Source: Tupaia tana
Taxonomy: Eukaryota > Chordata > Mammalia > Scandentia > Tupaiidae
Reading direction: 5' to 3'
DNA: 64,000 nt
Assembly (NCBI GenBank): GCA_026018925.1
Contig: JAKSZU010000031.1
Location: 13,653,149-13,717,148, forward strand
Shown here: piece after piece, positions 47,825-58,029 of the stretch
How positions within the stretch are numbered: the stretch's first letter is position 1
Layout of the letters: the number at the start of each line of letters is the position of its first letter
Translations under genes and position numbers: made by a program
The notes under the pieces: model-generated
Databases searched by the model: none
Told to the model about the DNA's origin: nothing
What the model saw: the letters and a program-made list of their open reading frames with translations, nothing else

Positions 47825-48935
47825 GACACCGCCGTCCTCCCCGACGCCGCCATCGCTGACACCGCCATCCTCCCCAACGCCGCCGTCCTCCCCAACATCA
47901 CCATCGCTGACACCGCCATCCCATCCAACACCGCCGTCCTCCCCAACACCACCATCTCCCCCAACACCGCCATCCTCCCCGACACCACCATCCTCCCCAA
48001 CCCCGCCATCACTGACACCACCATCCTCCCCAACACTGCCATCCTCCCCAACACTGCCATCCTCCCCGACACCACCATCCTCCCCAACACCACCATCACT
48101 GACACCACCATCCTCCCCAACACTGCCATCCTCCCCAACACCACTGTCCTCCCCAACACCACCATCCTCCCCAACACTGCCATCCTCCCCAACACCGCCA
48201 TCCTCCCCGACACCACCATCCTCCCTGACACCACCGTCCTCCCCAACCCTGCCGTCCTCCCCAACACCACCATCCTCCCCAACACCGCCATCACTGACAC
48301 CGCCGTCCTCCCCGACCCCGCCATCACTGACACTGCCATCCTGTCCAACATCATCATCCTCCCCAACACCACCATCCTATCCAACCCCGCCGTTCTCCCC
48401 AACCCCGCCATCACTGACACCGCCATCCTGTCCAACACCACCGTCCTCCCCAACACCGCCATCCTCCCAAACACCGCCATCCTCCCGAACACCGCCGTCC
48501 TCCCCAACACCGCCGTCCTCCCAAACACCGCCATCCTCCCGAACACCGCCATCCTCCTGAACACCGCCGTCCTCCCCAACACCGCCGTCCTCCCTGACCC
48601 CGCCATCCTGTCCAACACCACCATCCTCCCCAACACCGCCATCCTCCCAAACACCGCCATCCTCCCGAACACCGCCATCCTCCTGAACACCGCCGTCCTC
48701 CCCAACACCGCCATCCTCCCCAACACCGCCATCGGTGACAGTGCCATCCTCCCCAACACCGCCGTCCTCTCCAATCCCACTGTCTTCCCCAAACCACTGT
48801 CCTCTCCAATACTACCGTCCTCTCCTCTCCAACACCACTGTCCTGTCCAACGCCACCTTCCTGTTCAATACCTCCTTGTCTCCCACCGTGCTGTCCTGTC
48901 CACACTGCCGTCCTCTCCAACACTGCCGTCTGTGA
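47825..48935 (+). repeat. 18-bp minisatellite, about 60 copies
   Basis: Units are variants of 'ccccaacaccgccatcct' (18 bp), with 'gacacc', 'actgac' and 'gtcctc' versions. A run of units beginning 'gccatcctgtccaac' at 48422 recurs exactly 180 bp later at 48602, a ten-unit duplication. Units decay after about 48780. Because 18 is a multiple of 3, no frame shift arises and frames stay open on both strands. Confidence 0.96.
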
Positions 48936-49477
48936 CAGAGAACCCACTTCCACTCCTCCCTGCACCTGGTCTGAACGCTCCCCTGTGTCTTCTATGTCTC
49001 TTCCTTTCCTCCTCCTGTTTGTGAAAACCCGCGAAAGCTCTCAGCAGTGGCCCGGCATGGAAACACTGGTTTAGCGTGGACACCGTGGAGACTGAGCCCA
49101 GCTATGTTTACGAAACGACGTTCCTCATAGGGTGACTTTAGGTCTAGGTTTCCAGACGGCCATGACACAAAGGGAAAGCCATCCACGCCGAGCCCAGACA
49201 GAGGCAGCGTGTCTTCTCCCAGAGAGGACAAGGGCTCCCTCCTGGGACTTCATTGGAGCACATACGGTGGGTCCCATGTGTCTGAGAAGGTCAGTGTGTT
49301 GGAAATAGGGTGTTTTCCGAGGCCATCCGTCAGGATGAGGTCAGCTCACGGTAGTCCTCTCTGTAAGTGTCTGAGGAACCCCTGTATCGTCCCCCGAACT
49401 GGCTGCACTCGTCCACGTCCTACCAGCCGTGTGGGACAGCTCCCTTGTCACTGAGCGCCCGCCAGCACTGGTCACCC
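48936..49477. other. Single-copy stretch
   Basis: 'cgaaacgacgttcctcatagg' and neighbours are single copy. Nothing recognised. Confidence 0.4.
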
Positions 49478-49846
49478 TTTAGTTTTTGTCCTTGGCCGTT
49501 CTGACTGGGCTTAGGTGGCATCTCGTGGAGGTCTTGATTTTCACCTCCCTGACGATGAGGGACGTGGAGTAGGTCATCCCTTACGATGAGGGACGTGGAG
49601 TGCTTTCTCATACGCTGTTTGGCTGTTTGTACGTGTCCCTTGGGGAGTTGTCTGTCCAGCTCATTGGCGCATCTTTTGGTTGGGCTCATTTTGTATATGC
49701 ATTTTTTCGAGGTGAGCGGCTTGAGTTCCCTGTACATCATGGTTATCAGTCCCTCACCTGAGGCAAAGTTTGCAAATATTTTCTCTCATTGTGACGGTTG
49801 TCACTCTAATCACTGTGTGCTTTGCGGTGCAGAAGGTCTTCACCCT
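49478..49846 (-). mobile_element. L1 3' UTR fragment, minus strand
   Basis: Antisense L1 order: 'ccttggccgttctgactgg', 'gaggtcttgattttcacctcc', 'ctcatacgctgtttggctg', 'ggcgcatcttttggttgg', 'tttgcaaatattttctctc', 'gctttgcggtgcagaagg'. A 33-bp tandem duplication around 'acgatgagggacgtggag' lies at 49551-49602. No coding sequence remains. Confidence 0.85.
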
Positions 49847-49847
49847 T

Positions 49848-50111
49848 GGGAACCAGCGTTAGCGTCATGGCTATGTTGCTGGACTCTCACGTAGTTGACA
49901 GCGGTTCACGTCCTGGACCCGGTGGCTTAAAACTCACGCCGGGCGTGTGTGCGTGCCCAAGATCCCGAGAGGAGAATGGAGGAGAAGGGATTGCGGTGTG
50001 ACCATTCCCCCTGGGGGGTGATTTCTCACTTTCTGTCTCTATGTCTCTCTCTGTCTGTCCAGCAAGTGCACGCGCCCTAGAACAAAAACCTCTCAAAAAA
50101 AAAAAAAAAAA
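49848..50111 (+). mobile_element. Long SINE
   Basis: 'gggaaccagcgttagcgtc', 'ctatgttgctggactctc', 'ggttcacgtcctggacccgg', 'gtgtgcgtgcccaagatccc', intact 'cccctggggggtgattt', 'gcgccctagaac', poly-A of 19. It sits at the end of the L1 fragment. Confidence 0.92.
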
Positions 50112-50112
50112 C

Positions 50113-50278
50113 TTTTGTATTTATTTATAATTTAATTTGGTTTAGGGCACATGCGCACAGCAAAGAGAGACAGAGAGAGAGAGAAAGTGAGAAAGCAAGC
50201 CCCAGGTCCGGGACTTGAACTGCGGCCAGCCATGTGGGTGCCCACGGCCTTTAACCACCACGCCAGCTGCCGGCCCCC
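50113..50278 (-). mobile_element. Short SINE, minus strand
   Basis: 'atttatttataatttaattt', 'ggtttagggcacatgcgcac', GA tract, 'caggtccgggacttgaac', 'cgccagctgccggccccc'. The 'gggcacatgcgcac' word shows the short form can share the long-form 3' box. Confidence 0.88.
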
Positions 50279-51051
50279 ACGGAGCTCCTTACGTGATCTG
50301 AGACGCTGTGAACTCCAGGAGCCCTGGCAATGACCCTCTCACACCACGTGTTCGGAACACACGGCACGTCCCCGTGTGCGCGGGGTGACGGCAGTTCCAC
50401 GGGTGAGAGACGGGACGGACACCGGGTCCCCGAGCTACAATGAATGGCCCACTCCTACGTGAACACCCCGGCCCCGGCACCCGCCCCAAGGCAGCCCGAG
50501 TGGACACGCCTGCCGGGAGGCGTCTGAGGGCTCCGGCCCGTGGTCTCTGGACCCGTCAACACGGCCGAGTCCGACAGCGTGAGGCGGGATGGACTGACGG
50601 GTCCCTCCAGCGGGGCAGGGCGTACCTGAGGGTCCTCAAGAGCCGTGTGACTTCCTGGCCGTTCACCGGGAGCCCATGAAGACACAGGAAGGCGTGGGGT
50701 GGGCGGTCCCCACCAGCACCCTGGGGAGCACACGGAAGAGTGTGGGTTCGATCCCAGCGTCGGGAGCTCCGGCAGGTGCACGCAGAACACAGGCAGCTCC
50801 GTGTCCAGCCCCACGAGGACACACGTGAGTGGCCCGGCCAGCCTCCCGCAGGGCTCTCCCTACTGCAGGTGCAGCCCGCCTCCACTCCTCCGCTGCATGC
50901 TTCCCAGGCCCCGGGCTTCCCTCTTCTGCCTCTTCCCTCAGCATTCGGGGCCGGGACGTTTGGGGCATGTTCGTGGATCAGTGTCCCACACAAAAAGGTC
51001 AAGGCAACACTGTCCTTCTCCATGTCACACCCACAAGTCATCCATCACTGT
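50279..51051. other. Single-copy GC-rich stretch
   Basis: 'gtgtgggttcgatcccagcg' near 50741 is a possible B-box relic. Otherwise no repeat or gene is recognised over about 770 bp. Confidence 0.35.
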
Positions 51052-51292
51052 GGTCCAGCATGGCGTAGTGGTTCATGTGCTGGTGGACCACGGTTCGAGT
51101 CCCGGACCCAGCAGCTTGAGAATCACACCGGGTGCGTGTGCGTGCGTGCCCAAGATCCCGAGAGGAGAATGGAGGAGAAGGAACTGCAGGATGGCCATCC
51201 CCCTGGGGGGCGATTTCCCACTTTCTGTCTCTCTCTGTCTCTCCAGTGAGCACACGCGCCCTATAGCAAAAACCTCTGTAAAACTAAAGGAG
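51052..51292 (+). mobile_element. Long SINE
   Basis: 'ggtccagcatggcgtagtgg', B box 'ggttcgagtcccgg', 'gtgcgtgcgtgcccaagatc', 'gagaatggaggagaagga', 'ccccctggggggcgattt', 'gcgccctatagcaaaaacc'. Slight deletion in the anticodon-like region. Confidence 0.92.
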
Positions 51293-51612
51293 GAAGAAGC
51301 CACCTGGGGCCCAGACCTGCGACAGCCGTTCGTCTGAGCGGACAGCTGTGGCTCCCCCCCGCCCGCTCTTTCTCGGCCGTGGACGGCAGACGGCGTCCCC
51401 TGGCATCCGGCGTGGGGGCGGGCACAGGTGTGTGTGTGTGGTCTCCCCAGACCCACCGTGAAATCCACCCCGGGCCACGCTCCCGGCGTACCCAAAGTCC
51501 AGGCCACTCGGGACCGTGAACGGGCCCTGTGCTCCGCCCAGGGGTTTCCCTGGGAAGGAACACGGCCAAGAAGTGTGCAGGGACGGAGTCGTGCCCTCCG
51601 CGAAGTCACACC
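51293..51612. other. Single-copy stretch
   Basis: GC-rich; nothing recognised. Confidence 0.35.
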
Positions 51613-52000
51613 AGAGTTTCGTGTGTACGTGTGCGCATCTGTGCGCGTGTGTGTGCCTGGGCGTGTCTCTCTGTGTGTGCGTGTCCGTGTCTGTGTGCGC
51701 GTCCATGTGCATTTGTGTGTGCCCGTGCGTGTCTCTCTCTGGGTGTGTGCATCCGTGTGTGTATGTGAGCCTGTGTGTGTGTCTATGTATGTGCACGTGT
51801 GTGTCCATATGCGCGTCCGTGTGTGTGTGCCCATGTGTATCTCTCTGTCCGTGTACGTATCCACGTGTGTGTACATGTGCCTGTGCATGTCTCTCTGTGT
51901 GTGCATGTCCATGTCCATGTGTGTGTGCATGTGCCCGTGCATGTCTCTCTGTGTGTGCATGTCCGTGTCCATGTGCGTGTGCGTGTCCACATGTGATGTT
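51613..52000 (+). repeat. GT-rich tract with 54-bp cryptic repeat
   Basis: About 390 bp of alternating 'gtgtgtgcatgtccatgtg' type sequence. A 54-bp period is seen between the two copies of 'gcatgtctctctgtgtgtgc' at 51885 and 51939. Cysteine/valine-rich frames (plus) and histidine/threonine-rich frames (minus) are repeat products. Confidence 0.9.
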
Positions 52001-52029
52001 TTCTCACCCGAGTGTGCCGGGTGGCAGAA

Positions 52030-52400
52030 GTAAAACCAAAATGAATCTGCAAGTTTCAGGACAAGCATTTTATTCATTTCCTGCCCCTAGGAAAGGGGGG
52101 ACCCCACGGTCCCCCACAGCCCCCCACGGCCCCCGACGGCTCAAGCTTGGGGACGAGGGCCGCCCGGGCGAGCTGGGCCTGGCTTTGTTACTTGCGGGGA
52201 GGGGACGAGTTCAAAGACGCGCCTCCGCCGTGCCCCTTGTTCCCCTCAGCCCCCTCAGAACCGTCATTTAATGATTTTATTAGAAAAACATGGCTGTGCT
52301 TACGAGCGCCCGCCCCCCGAGCGGGAGGGCAGTGTTTTCGCTGGCCTGAGCCTCTGTGTGTTTTAATAACGGGCCGCTCGCAGCTCTAAGCCCACAAAGA
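52030..52400. other. Candidate conserved non-coding element
   Basis: 'ttcaggacaagcattttattc', 'gaaccgtcatttaatgatttt', 'tgattttattagaaaaacatgg', 'tgtgtgttttaataacgggcc'. AT-rich cores in GC-rich single-copy DNA. On the minus strand two 'aataaa' words occur, so the end of an unseen transcript is an alternative reading. Confidence 0.4.
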
Positions 52401-52645
52401 CACGCAGCAGGAAGGGGGCTCGGGGCCCTGCACCACAGAAAGGGGCCCTTGGAGCCCAGGGCAGGACCCGCACAATCCTCTCCCCTGCCTCCGCCCCGGC
52501 CTCACCCTTCCACCCTCCCCCGGGTCTGGGGAAGACAGGGCGGGAGAAGCATGTCCTCCCAGCCTCCGAGAGGAACGAACGGGATCCACCTGCCTGACTG
52601 CATTTCTCCTGCAGAGCAGCGAAAAGACCCAGGGCTGGAGGCTGC
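52401..52645. other. Single-copy spacer
   Basis: Nothing recognised. Confidence 0.35.
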
Positions 52646-52832
52646 TTCTTCTTTTTCCCTTTTTTCCTTTTTTTGCTCTTTTGCTGTTAGGAGCCTGTGC
52701 TCACCGGAAAGACACAGCGGGAGAAGGGAGTGAGTAACAAATCACCCCGGGGAGGCCACACCACCAGCTCCTGTCCCCCTGCTCCTCTGTAGATTCGGGC
52801 ACGCACGCACATGCGCCCGGTGTGCTTTTCTC
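52646..52832 (-). mobile_element. Long SINE, minus strand, head missing
   Basis: 'tttttttgctcttttgctg', 'gagcctgtgctcaccgg', 'caccccggggaggccacac', 'gattcgggcacgcacgcac', 'atgcgcccggtgtgc'. Truncated where the next SINE begins. Confidence 0.75.
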
Positions 52833-52846
52833 TTTTCTTCTTCTTA

Positions 52847-53070
52847 CTTTTTTAGAGAGATGTTTGCTCTAGGATGTGTGCACTCGCCGGAAAGACAGAG
52901 AGAGAAAGAAAGTAAGAAATCGCCCCCCGGGGGCAAGGCCACGCCACAATCCCTTCTCCTCCATTCTCCGCTCGGGATCCTGACTTTCAAGACACAGGGT
53001 CCAGGACTTGAACCGCAGTCGACTACGGGAGTCAAGCAGGCGTAACCACTGCACCATCTGCAGGTCTCCT
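52847..53070 (-). mobile_element. Long SINE, minus strand
   Basis: 'agagagatgtttgctctagg', 'cgccccccgggggcaagg', 'ctccattctccgctcgggatc', an internal deletion removes the 'cacgcacgcacacg' block, then 'gtccaggacttgaaccgcag' and 'gcaccatctgcagg'. Confidence 0.87.
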
Positions 53071-53149
53071 GCCTGGGGGGGGTGGCCAGGCAGCCACACG
53101 CTGAACTGGAACCACACACTGGCCACACAGGACCCAGTCACCCCAACTC

Positions 53150-53516
53150 CATCACCGCTGTCCCCAGGCAGCTGTTCTGACACCTCAACGTCACGTCTAG
53201 TGCTTCCCGGAGGCCAAACTGGAGCCCCTGTCCCTACTCAACGCTCAGCGTGGAGTCCTGACGCCACCGGATCTCGGAACGGGCCTCATGTAGACAGAGG
53301 GTCTGTGCAGACACTGTGAGTGAAGGTGACGTTGTACAGGACTTGAGAGACAGAGAGGAGGCACAGACAGAGGAGGAGCCACGTGGGGACCTAACTGCAG
53401 TGACCGGGGTCCCTGTGAGAGAGCAGAGAGGAGGCACAGACAGAGGAGGAGCCACGTGAGACGGAGGCAGAGACGGGAGTGACGGGTCCACAAGCCAAGG
53501 GACGCCTGGGGCCTCC
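53150..53516 (+). mobile_element. MaLR-like LTR, 5' part (locus 2)
   Basis: 'gaggaggcacagacagagg', 'gaggagccacgtgagacgg', 'ggcagagacgggagtgacgg' and 'ccacaagccaagggacgcc' match an MLT1-type ERVL-MaLR LTR and the flank of locus 3. A 73-bp tandem duplication within it repeats 'gaggaggcacagacagagg' at 53355 and 53428. No retroviral gene is present. Confidence 0.65.
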
Positions 53517-54673
53517 CCCTGGGAGAGGAGGAAAGCTTCCCCCTGGGAAGAGGAGGAAGGAGCCTCCCCTGGGGCCCCGGGAGCTGGGAGAGGTGGGAGA
53601 GGAGGAAGGAGCCTCCCCTCCCCCGGGGCCCTGGGAGCTGGGAGAGGAGGAAGGAGCCTCCCCTGGGGCCCCGGGAGCTGGGAGAGGAGGAAGGAGCCTC
53701 CCCGGGAGCTGGGAGAGGAGGAAGGAGCCTCCCCCGGGAGCTGGGAGAGGAGGAAGGAGCCTCCCCTGGGAGCTGGGAGAGGAGGAAGGAGCCTCCCCAG
53801 GGAGCTGGGCGAGGAGGAAGGAGCCTCCCCCCGGGAGCTGGGAGAGGAGGAAGGAGCCTCCCCTGGGGCCCTGGGAGCCCTCCCCCGGGAGCTGGGAGAG
53901 GAGGAAGGAGCCTCCCCCGGGAGCTGGGAGAGGAGGAAGGAGCCTCCCCTGGGCCCTGGGAGCTGGGAGAGGAGGAAGGAGCCTCCCCCGGGAGCTGGGA
54001 GAGGAGGAAGGAGCCTCCCCCGGGAGCTGGGAGAGGAGGAAGGAGCTCCCCCGGGAGCTGGGAGAGGAGGAAGGAGCCTCCCCCGGGAGCTGGGAGAGGA
54101 GGAAGGAGCCTCCCCCGGGAGCTGGGAGCGGAGGAAGGAGCCTCCCCCGGGAGCTGGGAGAGGAGGAAGGAGCCTCCCCCGGGAGCTGGGAGAGGAGGAA
54201 GGAGCCTTCCCTGGGGCCCTGGGAGCTGGGAGAGGAGGAAGGAGCCTCCCCCGGGAGCTGGGAGAGGAGGAAGGAGCCTCCCCCCTGGGAGCTGGGAGAG
54301 GAGGAAGGAGCCTGGGAGAGGAGGAAGGAGCCTCCCCGGGAGCTGGGAGAGGAGGAAGGAGCCTCCCCCGGGAGCTGGGAGAGGAGGAAGGAGCCTCCCC
54401 CGGGAGCCCTGGGAGAGGAGGAAGGAGCCTCCCCTGGGAGCTGGGAGAGGAGGAAGGAGCCTCCCCCGGGAGCTGGGAGAGGAGGAAGGAGCCTCCCCCC
54501 TGGGAGAGGAGGGGAGCTGGGAGGGAGAGGAGGAAGGAGCCTGGGAGAGGAGGAAGGAGCCTCCCCTGGGAGCTGGGAGAGGAGGAAGGAGCCTCCCCCC
54601 CTGGGAGCTGGGAGAGGAGGAAGGAGCCTCCCCCGGGAGCTGGGAGAGGAGGAAGGAGCCTCCCCTGGGAGCT
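53517..54673 (+). repeat. 32-bp minisatellite inside a MaLR-like LTR (locus 2)
   Basis: About 34 copies of the same unit as locus 1 ('gggagctgggagaggagg' plus 'aaggagcctcccc'), with length variants. Long frames of PGxWERRKEPP type (plus) and SFLLSQLPG type (minus) are repeat translations. LTR-like sequence lies on its 5' side; the 3' LTR part is poorly preserved. Confidence 0.95.
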
Positions 54674-54897
54674 GAAGGGCGTGTTACTGGCCGGGGGCGT
54701 CCTTCCTGACACCATGGGCACGGCCTCGCTCACGCACAGGCGGGCTGGGGCAGGACACGACTGACACGGCCTAAAATACCATGACGGTCATGTGGGAATC
54801 GCGGTCCACCCTGGGGACGCCAGACATGTGCGGGGCCCACGGCCCACAGGCAGGGCGAGACCCGACGCGTGACGTTCCCATTGCTGCTCCTTGCCGC

Positions 54898-55985
54898 CTG
54901 GGTCTCTCTGTCCTCTCTGTACCCCTCTCTCTGGCTCGACAACTGCGTCTCATGTCTCTCTGTCTCCTTGTCAGCATCTCTGTCAATCTCTCTTCTCTGC
55001 ATGTCTCTCTGGCCGTCTCTGTAGTGCTCTTTGTCGCTCTATCTCTCTGTCTCTCTATCTCTTCTCCCTCTCTTTTTCCATCTCTCTGTTTATATCTGTC
55101 TCTGTTTATCTCTCCACCTCCTTCTCGCTGTCTCTCAATATCTCTTATCTCTCCTCTGTGTCTCTCTGTCTCTGTGGTGCTCTTTGTCTCTCTCTCTGTC
55201 TCTCTCTCATTTCTCTTCTCCCTCTCTTTTAACATCTCTCTGTTTATCTGCATCTCTCTAAATCTGTCTCTGTTGATCTCTCCACCTCCTTCTCTCTATC
55301 CCTCAATCTCTCTCCTCTCTGTCTCTCTGGCTGTCTGTATTTGGCACCCTCTTCATCTTCCTCTCTCAATATCTCTCTCTCTCTACCTGTCATACCTCTT
55401 CTCCCTCTCATGTCTCTCTCTTTATCTCCATGTCTCCACCCTATCCCTGTCTCTCTGTCTCTGTCTCATCTCTATCTGTATCTCTCACTTCATGGCTTAA
55501 CAGCTCTCTCTTCTGTGTGTCTCTCTGGCTGTCTCTTTTTCCCTTTCCCAATATCTCCCTGTCTCCCCCATCTCTCATATTCACTGTCTTCTCCCTCTTT
55601 TTCTGTCTCTGTTTATCTCTGTCTCTCTATTTCTCCTCTCTCTGTCTCTATCTCTTATAAGTCTGTCTCCTCTCTATCTCTCAACATCCCCCTCTTCTCC
55701 CTGTCTCTCCACATTATCTCTGTCTCTGTTTATCTCCAGTCTCTCTCTGTGTCTCTCACTCTCTCTCTAACATCTCTCTCTTCTGTGCGTGTCTCTCTGT
55801 CCATCTTTCCCTTTTCCAATATCTCCCTGTCTCTCTCCATCTCTCACATGGCTCTCTTCTCTCTGTCTCTCTGTCTTCCTCTTTCCCACTGTCTCTCTGT
55901 GTCTCTGTATCAGATCTTCTCTCCTCCCTCTTTCTCTGTCTCTCTCACCGTCACCTAGTCTCTCTCATGTCTCCGTCTCCCCGTC
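54898..55985 (+). repeat. 1.1-kb pyrimidine-rich tract (CT-rich, 'tctctctgtctct')
   Basis: Almost purine-free on this strand apart from regular G and A ('tctctctgtctctctgg', 'cctctctgtctctgtttatc'). Loose larger blocks recur, for example 'tctctgtctctgtttatctc'. Frames of up to 239 residues rich in S/L are repeat products. Confidence 0.93.
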
Positions 55986-56470
55986 CCTAGGCTCTCAGTC
56001 CTAGCCCGCCCCTGACCGTCCCACAGCCAACCACAGGCCCTTGGTCAGGGCCTCCCAATGGCGCAGCTGAAGACGGGGTTACGCGGGGATAGCGCGCTCA
56101 CACTCACGCTCACACGGCCCGCCCCGCGTCTTCCGGCACCGGCACTGCCGGGCCACACGCGTGTGCAGGCTCGGGGTGCTCAGGGCCGGCCGCATGTCAG
56201 AAACGCCGATGAGATGCCTGGGGCTGCCTCGCTCTTCATGCTGCTCTTCATCCCCCCAACGGCGGCCGGTGGGCCCCGATCACGCCATCTGCCCCGTCCC
56301 CCACGTCCCTCGTCATCCTCGGTGTTCAGTCACAGGGACGGCGCGTGCACGCGGGGAGACCAGTCCCCAGTCCAGCCCGCGCCGTGCAAGCTCTTGGTCC
56401 TCCCGCGGGAGCCGGGGGCCAGCTGTCAGCCGCTTCTTACCGACACGCGTGGCTTTAACACAAACACGGT
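55986..56470. other. Single-copy GC-rich stretch
   Basis: Nothing recognised. CpG moderate. Confidence 0.35.
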
Positions 56471-56627
56471 GGGCCGGCAGGGCGCGTGGGGGTGAAGGCG
56501 CTGGACTCCCACATGGCCGGCCACAGCTCGAGTCCCGGACCTGGTGGCTTGCTTTCTCACTGTCCCTCTCTCTCTGTCTGTCTCTGGTCAAATTAAATAG
56601 TAATAATAATAATAATGATGATGATGA
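56471..56627 (+). mobile_element. Short SINE
   Basis: 'gggccggcagggcgcgtgg', 'gaaggcgctggactccc', B box 'gctcgagtcccggacctgg', 'cttgctttctcactgtccc', 'ggtcaaattaaatagt', (AAT)n(GAT)n tail. Confidence 0.92.
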
Positions 56628-56780
56628 CGGACCAGCAGGTGGCATGGTGTTTGAGGATGCTGGACTCCCACATGGCCGACAGTGGTTCGAGTCCCAGACC
56701 TGGCAGCTTGCTTTCTCACGTTCCAGCTCTCGCTCTCGCTCTGTCCCTCTCTGGTCAAAATAAAAATAAATAACTAACAT
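56628..56780 (+). mobile_element. Short SINE
   Basis: 'ggaccagcaggtggcatgg', 'gaggatgctggactccc', B box 'ggttcgagtcccagacctgg', 'cttgctttctcacgttcc', 'ggtcaaaataaaaataaat'. Stacked directly behind 56471 in the same orientation. Confidence 0.92.
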
Positions 56781-57170
56781 TGAAAATAATAATATTAAAT
56801 ATGATAAAGTTAAATACAACCATTCTTTTTTAACACATCACAAACAAAGTGAAATAAAATCATTCTCTAAAAATGTTTGGAAAGAGAAAGAGAAGGAAAG
56901 GGACAGGGACCCTGGCTGGTGTCTCTGTGGACTCCTCTGTGGACTCGGACAGCCATGGGAGACGGCCACATGGAGACAGAGACCACACGCAGCGGGGGCT
57001 CCCGGTGGCCGGCCGTGCCAGTGCCACGTCTCGGGCCTCCGTCCGGCTCCCCAGGATGAGGACGGCTCGAAGTGCAGGAGGAAGACAGGAAGTGTCCGGA
57101 TGGAGGTGAGGCTCCCGTGTCCTATCAGGGCATCGGGAAACTCACGACGGCTTTTTCTGTGTCTCAATAC
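56781..57170. other. Single-copy stretch, A/T-rich then GC-rich
   Basis: The first 90 bp may be SINE tail material. Nothing else recognised. Confidence 0.35.
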
Positions 57171-57326
57171 AAAGAGGGGTCGTGGCAGGACCACAGAGGG
57201 GGGTCGTGGCAGGACCACAGAGAGGGGTCGTGGCAGGACCACAGAGAGGGGTCGTGGCAGGACCACAGAGAAAGATCATGGAAGGACCACAGAGCGGGGT
57301 TGTGGCTGGACCACAGAGAGGGGTCA
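57171..57326 (+). repeat. 24-bp minisatellite, 6-7 copies
   Basis: Units of 'ggggtcgtggcaggaccac' plus 'agaga' repeat from 57175, diverging in the last two copies. Confidence 0.92.
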
Positions 57327-57466
57327 GGGCTGGGCTCTGCGAGTCTGCAGGCGGCTCCTGACGCAGACCAGAGGCTGAGCCACTGCAGGATAAAATACGG
57401 AGGAGAAGAGGACAGGCAGAGGGGAGGAGTGGGAAGGAGGAGGAAGACAGAGGAAAAGAATGACCA
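57327..57466. other. Single-copy spacer
   Basis: Nothing recognised. Confidence 0.35.
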
Positions 57467-57704
57467 GTGTTGTGGGGGCTCGGGCAGCTGGATCCCACGT
57501 GGCTGACTGCACAGTTCGAAGCCAGGACTCGGCAGCTTGGAAAACATGCCGTGTGCACGTGCACGCCCAAAATCCCAAGAGGAGGTGGGATGGAGAAGGG
57601 ATTGCCGCAGGCCATCCTCCCTAGAGGGTGCTTTCTCCCTTTCTCTCTCTCTCTTTCTGGCAAGTGCATGCAAATTCTAGCAAGAATTAAAATGACTAAA
57701 GAGA
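57467..57704 (+). mobile_element. Long SINE
   Basis: 'gtgggggctcgggcagctgg', 'cagttcgaagccaggactcgg', 'gtgcacgcccaaaatcccaag', 'gggatggagaagggattgcc', 'ccctagagggtgctttc', 'aattctagcaagaatt'. Confidence 0.82.
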
Positions 57705-57705
57705 G

Positions 57706-57936
57706 AGAATTGAAGAAGCATTACTCTAAAAGCCAAAGATTGGAAACAACCTAGTTTCACGAGCCCATGAGTGCATAGAGAGATTGTAGCCTTTCCATAG
57801 TGGAATACTATACAGCCATGAAAAAGCACGTCTCCACAGAGGTGAGGCTCGAAAACACACTGAGCGGAAGAAGTCAGGTACAAAGGACTGCTGCACTGGG
57901 TATGGTCGCATTTACATTCATATTCTTTAAAGAACT
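57706..57936 (+). mobile_element. L1 3' UTR fragment
   Basis: 'agccaaagattggaaacaacc', 'ccatgagtgcatagagag', 'ccatagtggaatactatacagcc', 'gaggctcgaaaacacactgagcg', 'gaagtcaggtacaaaggac'. Typical order for the end of an old mammalian L1. No coding sequence. Confidence 0.85.
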
Positions 57937-58029
57937 GGGACCAGCGGATGGCGGAATGGTTATAGTGTTGGACTCCCATATGGACAGTGGTTCGAGTCCC
58001 ATACCTGGTGGTTTAAAACTCAAGCGGTG
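57937..58029 (+). mobile_element. Long SINE, 5' part, split by a young SINE
   Basis: 'gggaccagcggatggcgg', 'gttatagtgttggactccc', 'ggttcgagtcccatacctgg', ending in 'aaaactcaagcggtg' (58015-58029), the first copy of the nested element's target duplication. Confidence 0.93.

Noticed and set aside
47206..49024. Opposing open frames of 566 (plus) and 528 (minus) residues as genes
   Set aside because: Both lie in the 18-bp array and translate as hexapeptide repeats. Frame is kept because the unit is a multiple of three.
51428..52271. Cysteine/valine-rich 201- and 251-residue frames as secreted proteins
   Set aside because: They arise from the GT-rich tract. No signal peptide or domain and no conserved cysteine spacing.
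53234..54733. 499-residue minus and 398-residue plus frames
   Set aside because: Translations of the 32-bp minisatellite in an LTR. Stop codons are absent by composition.
54781..55958. Serine/leucine-rich frames of 200-240 residues
   Set aside because: Translations of the CT-rich tract.
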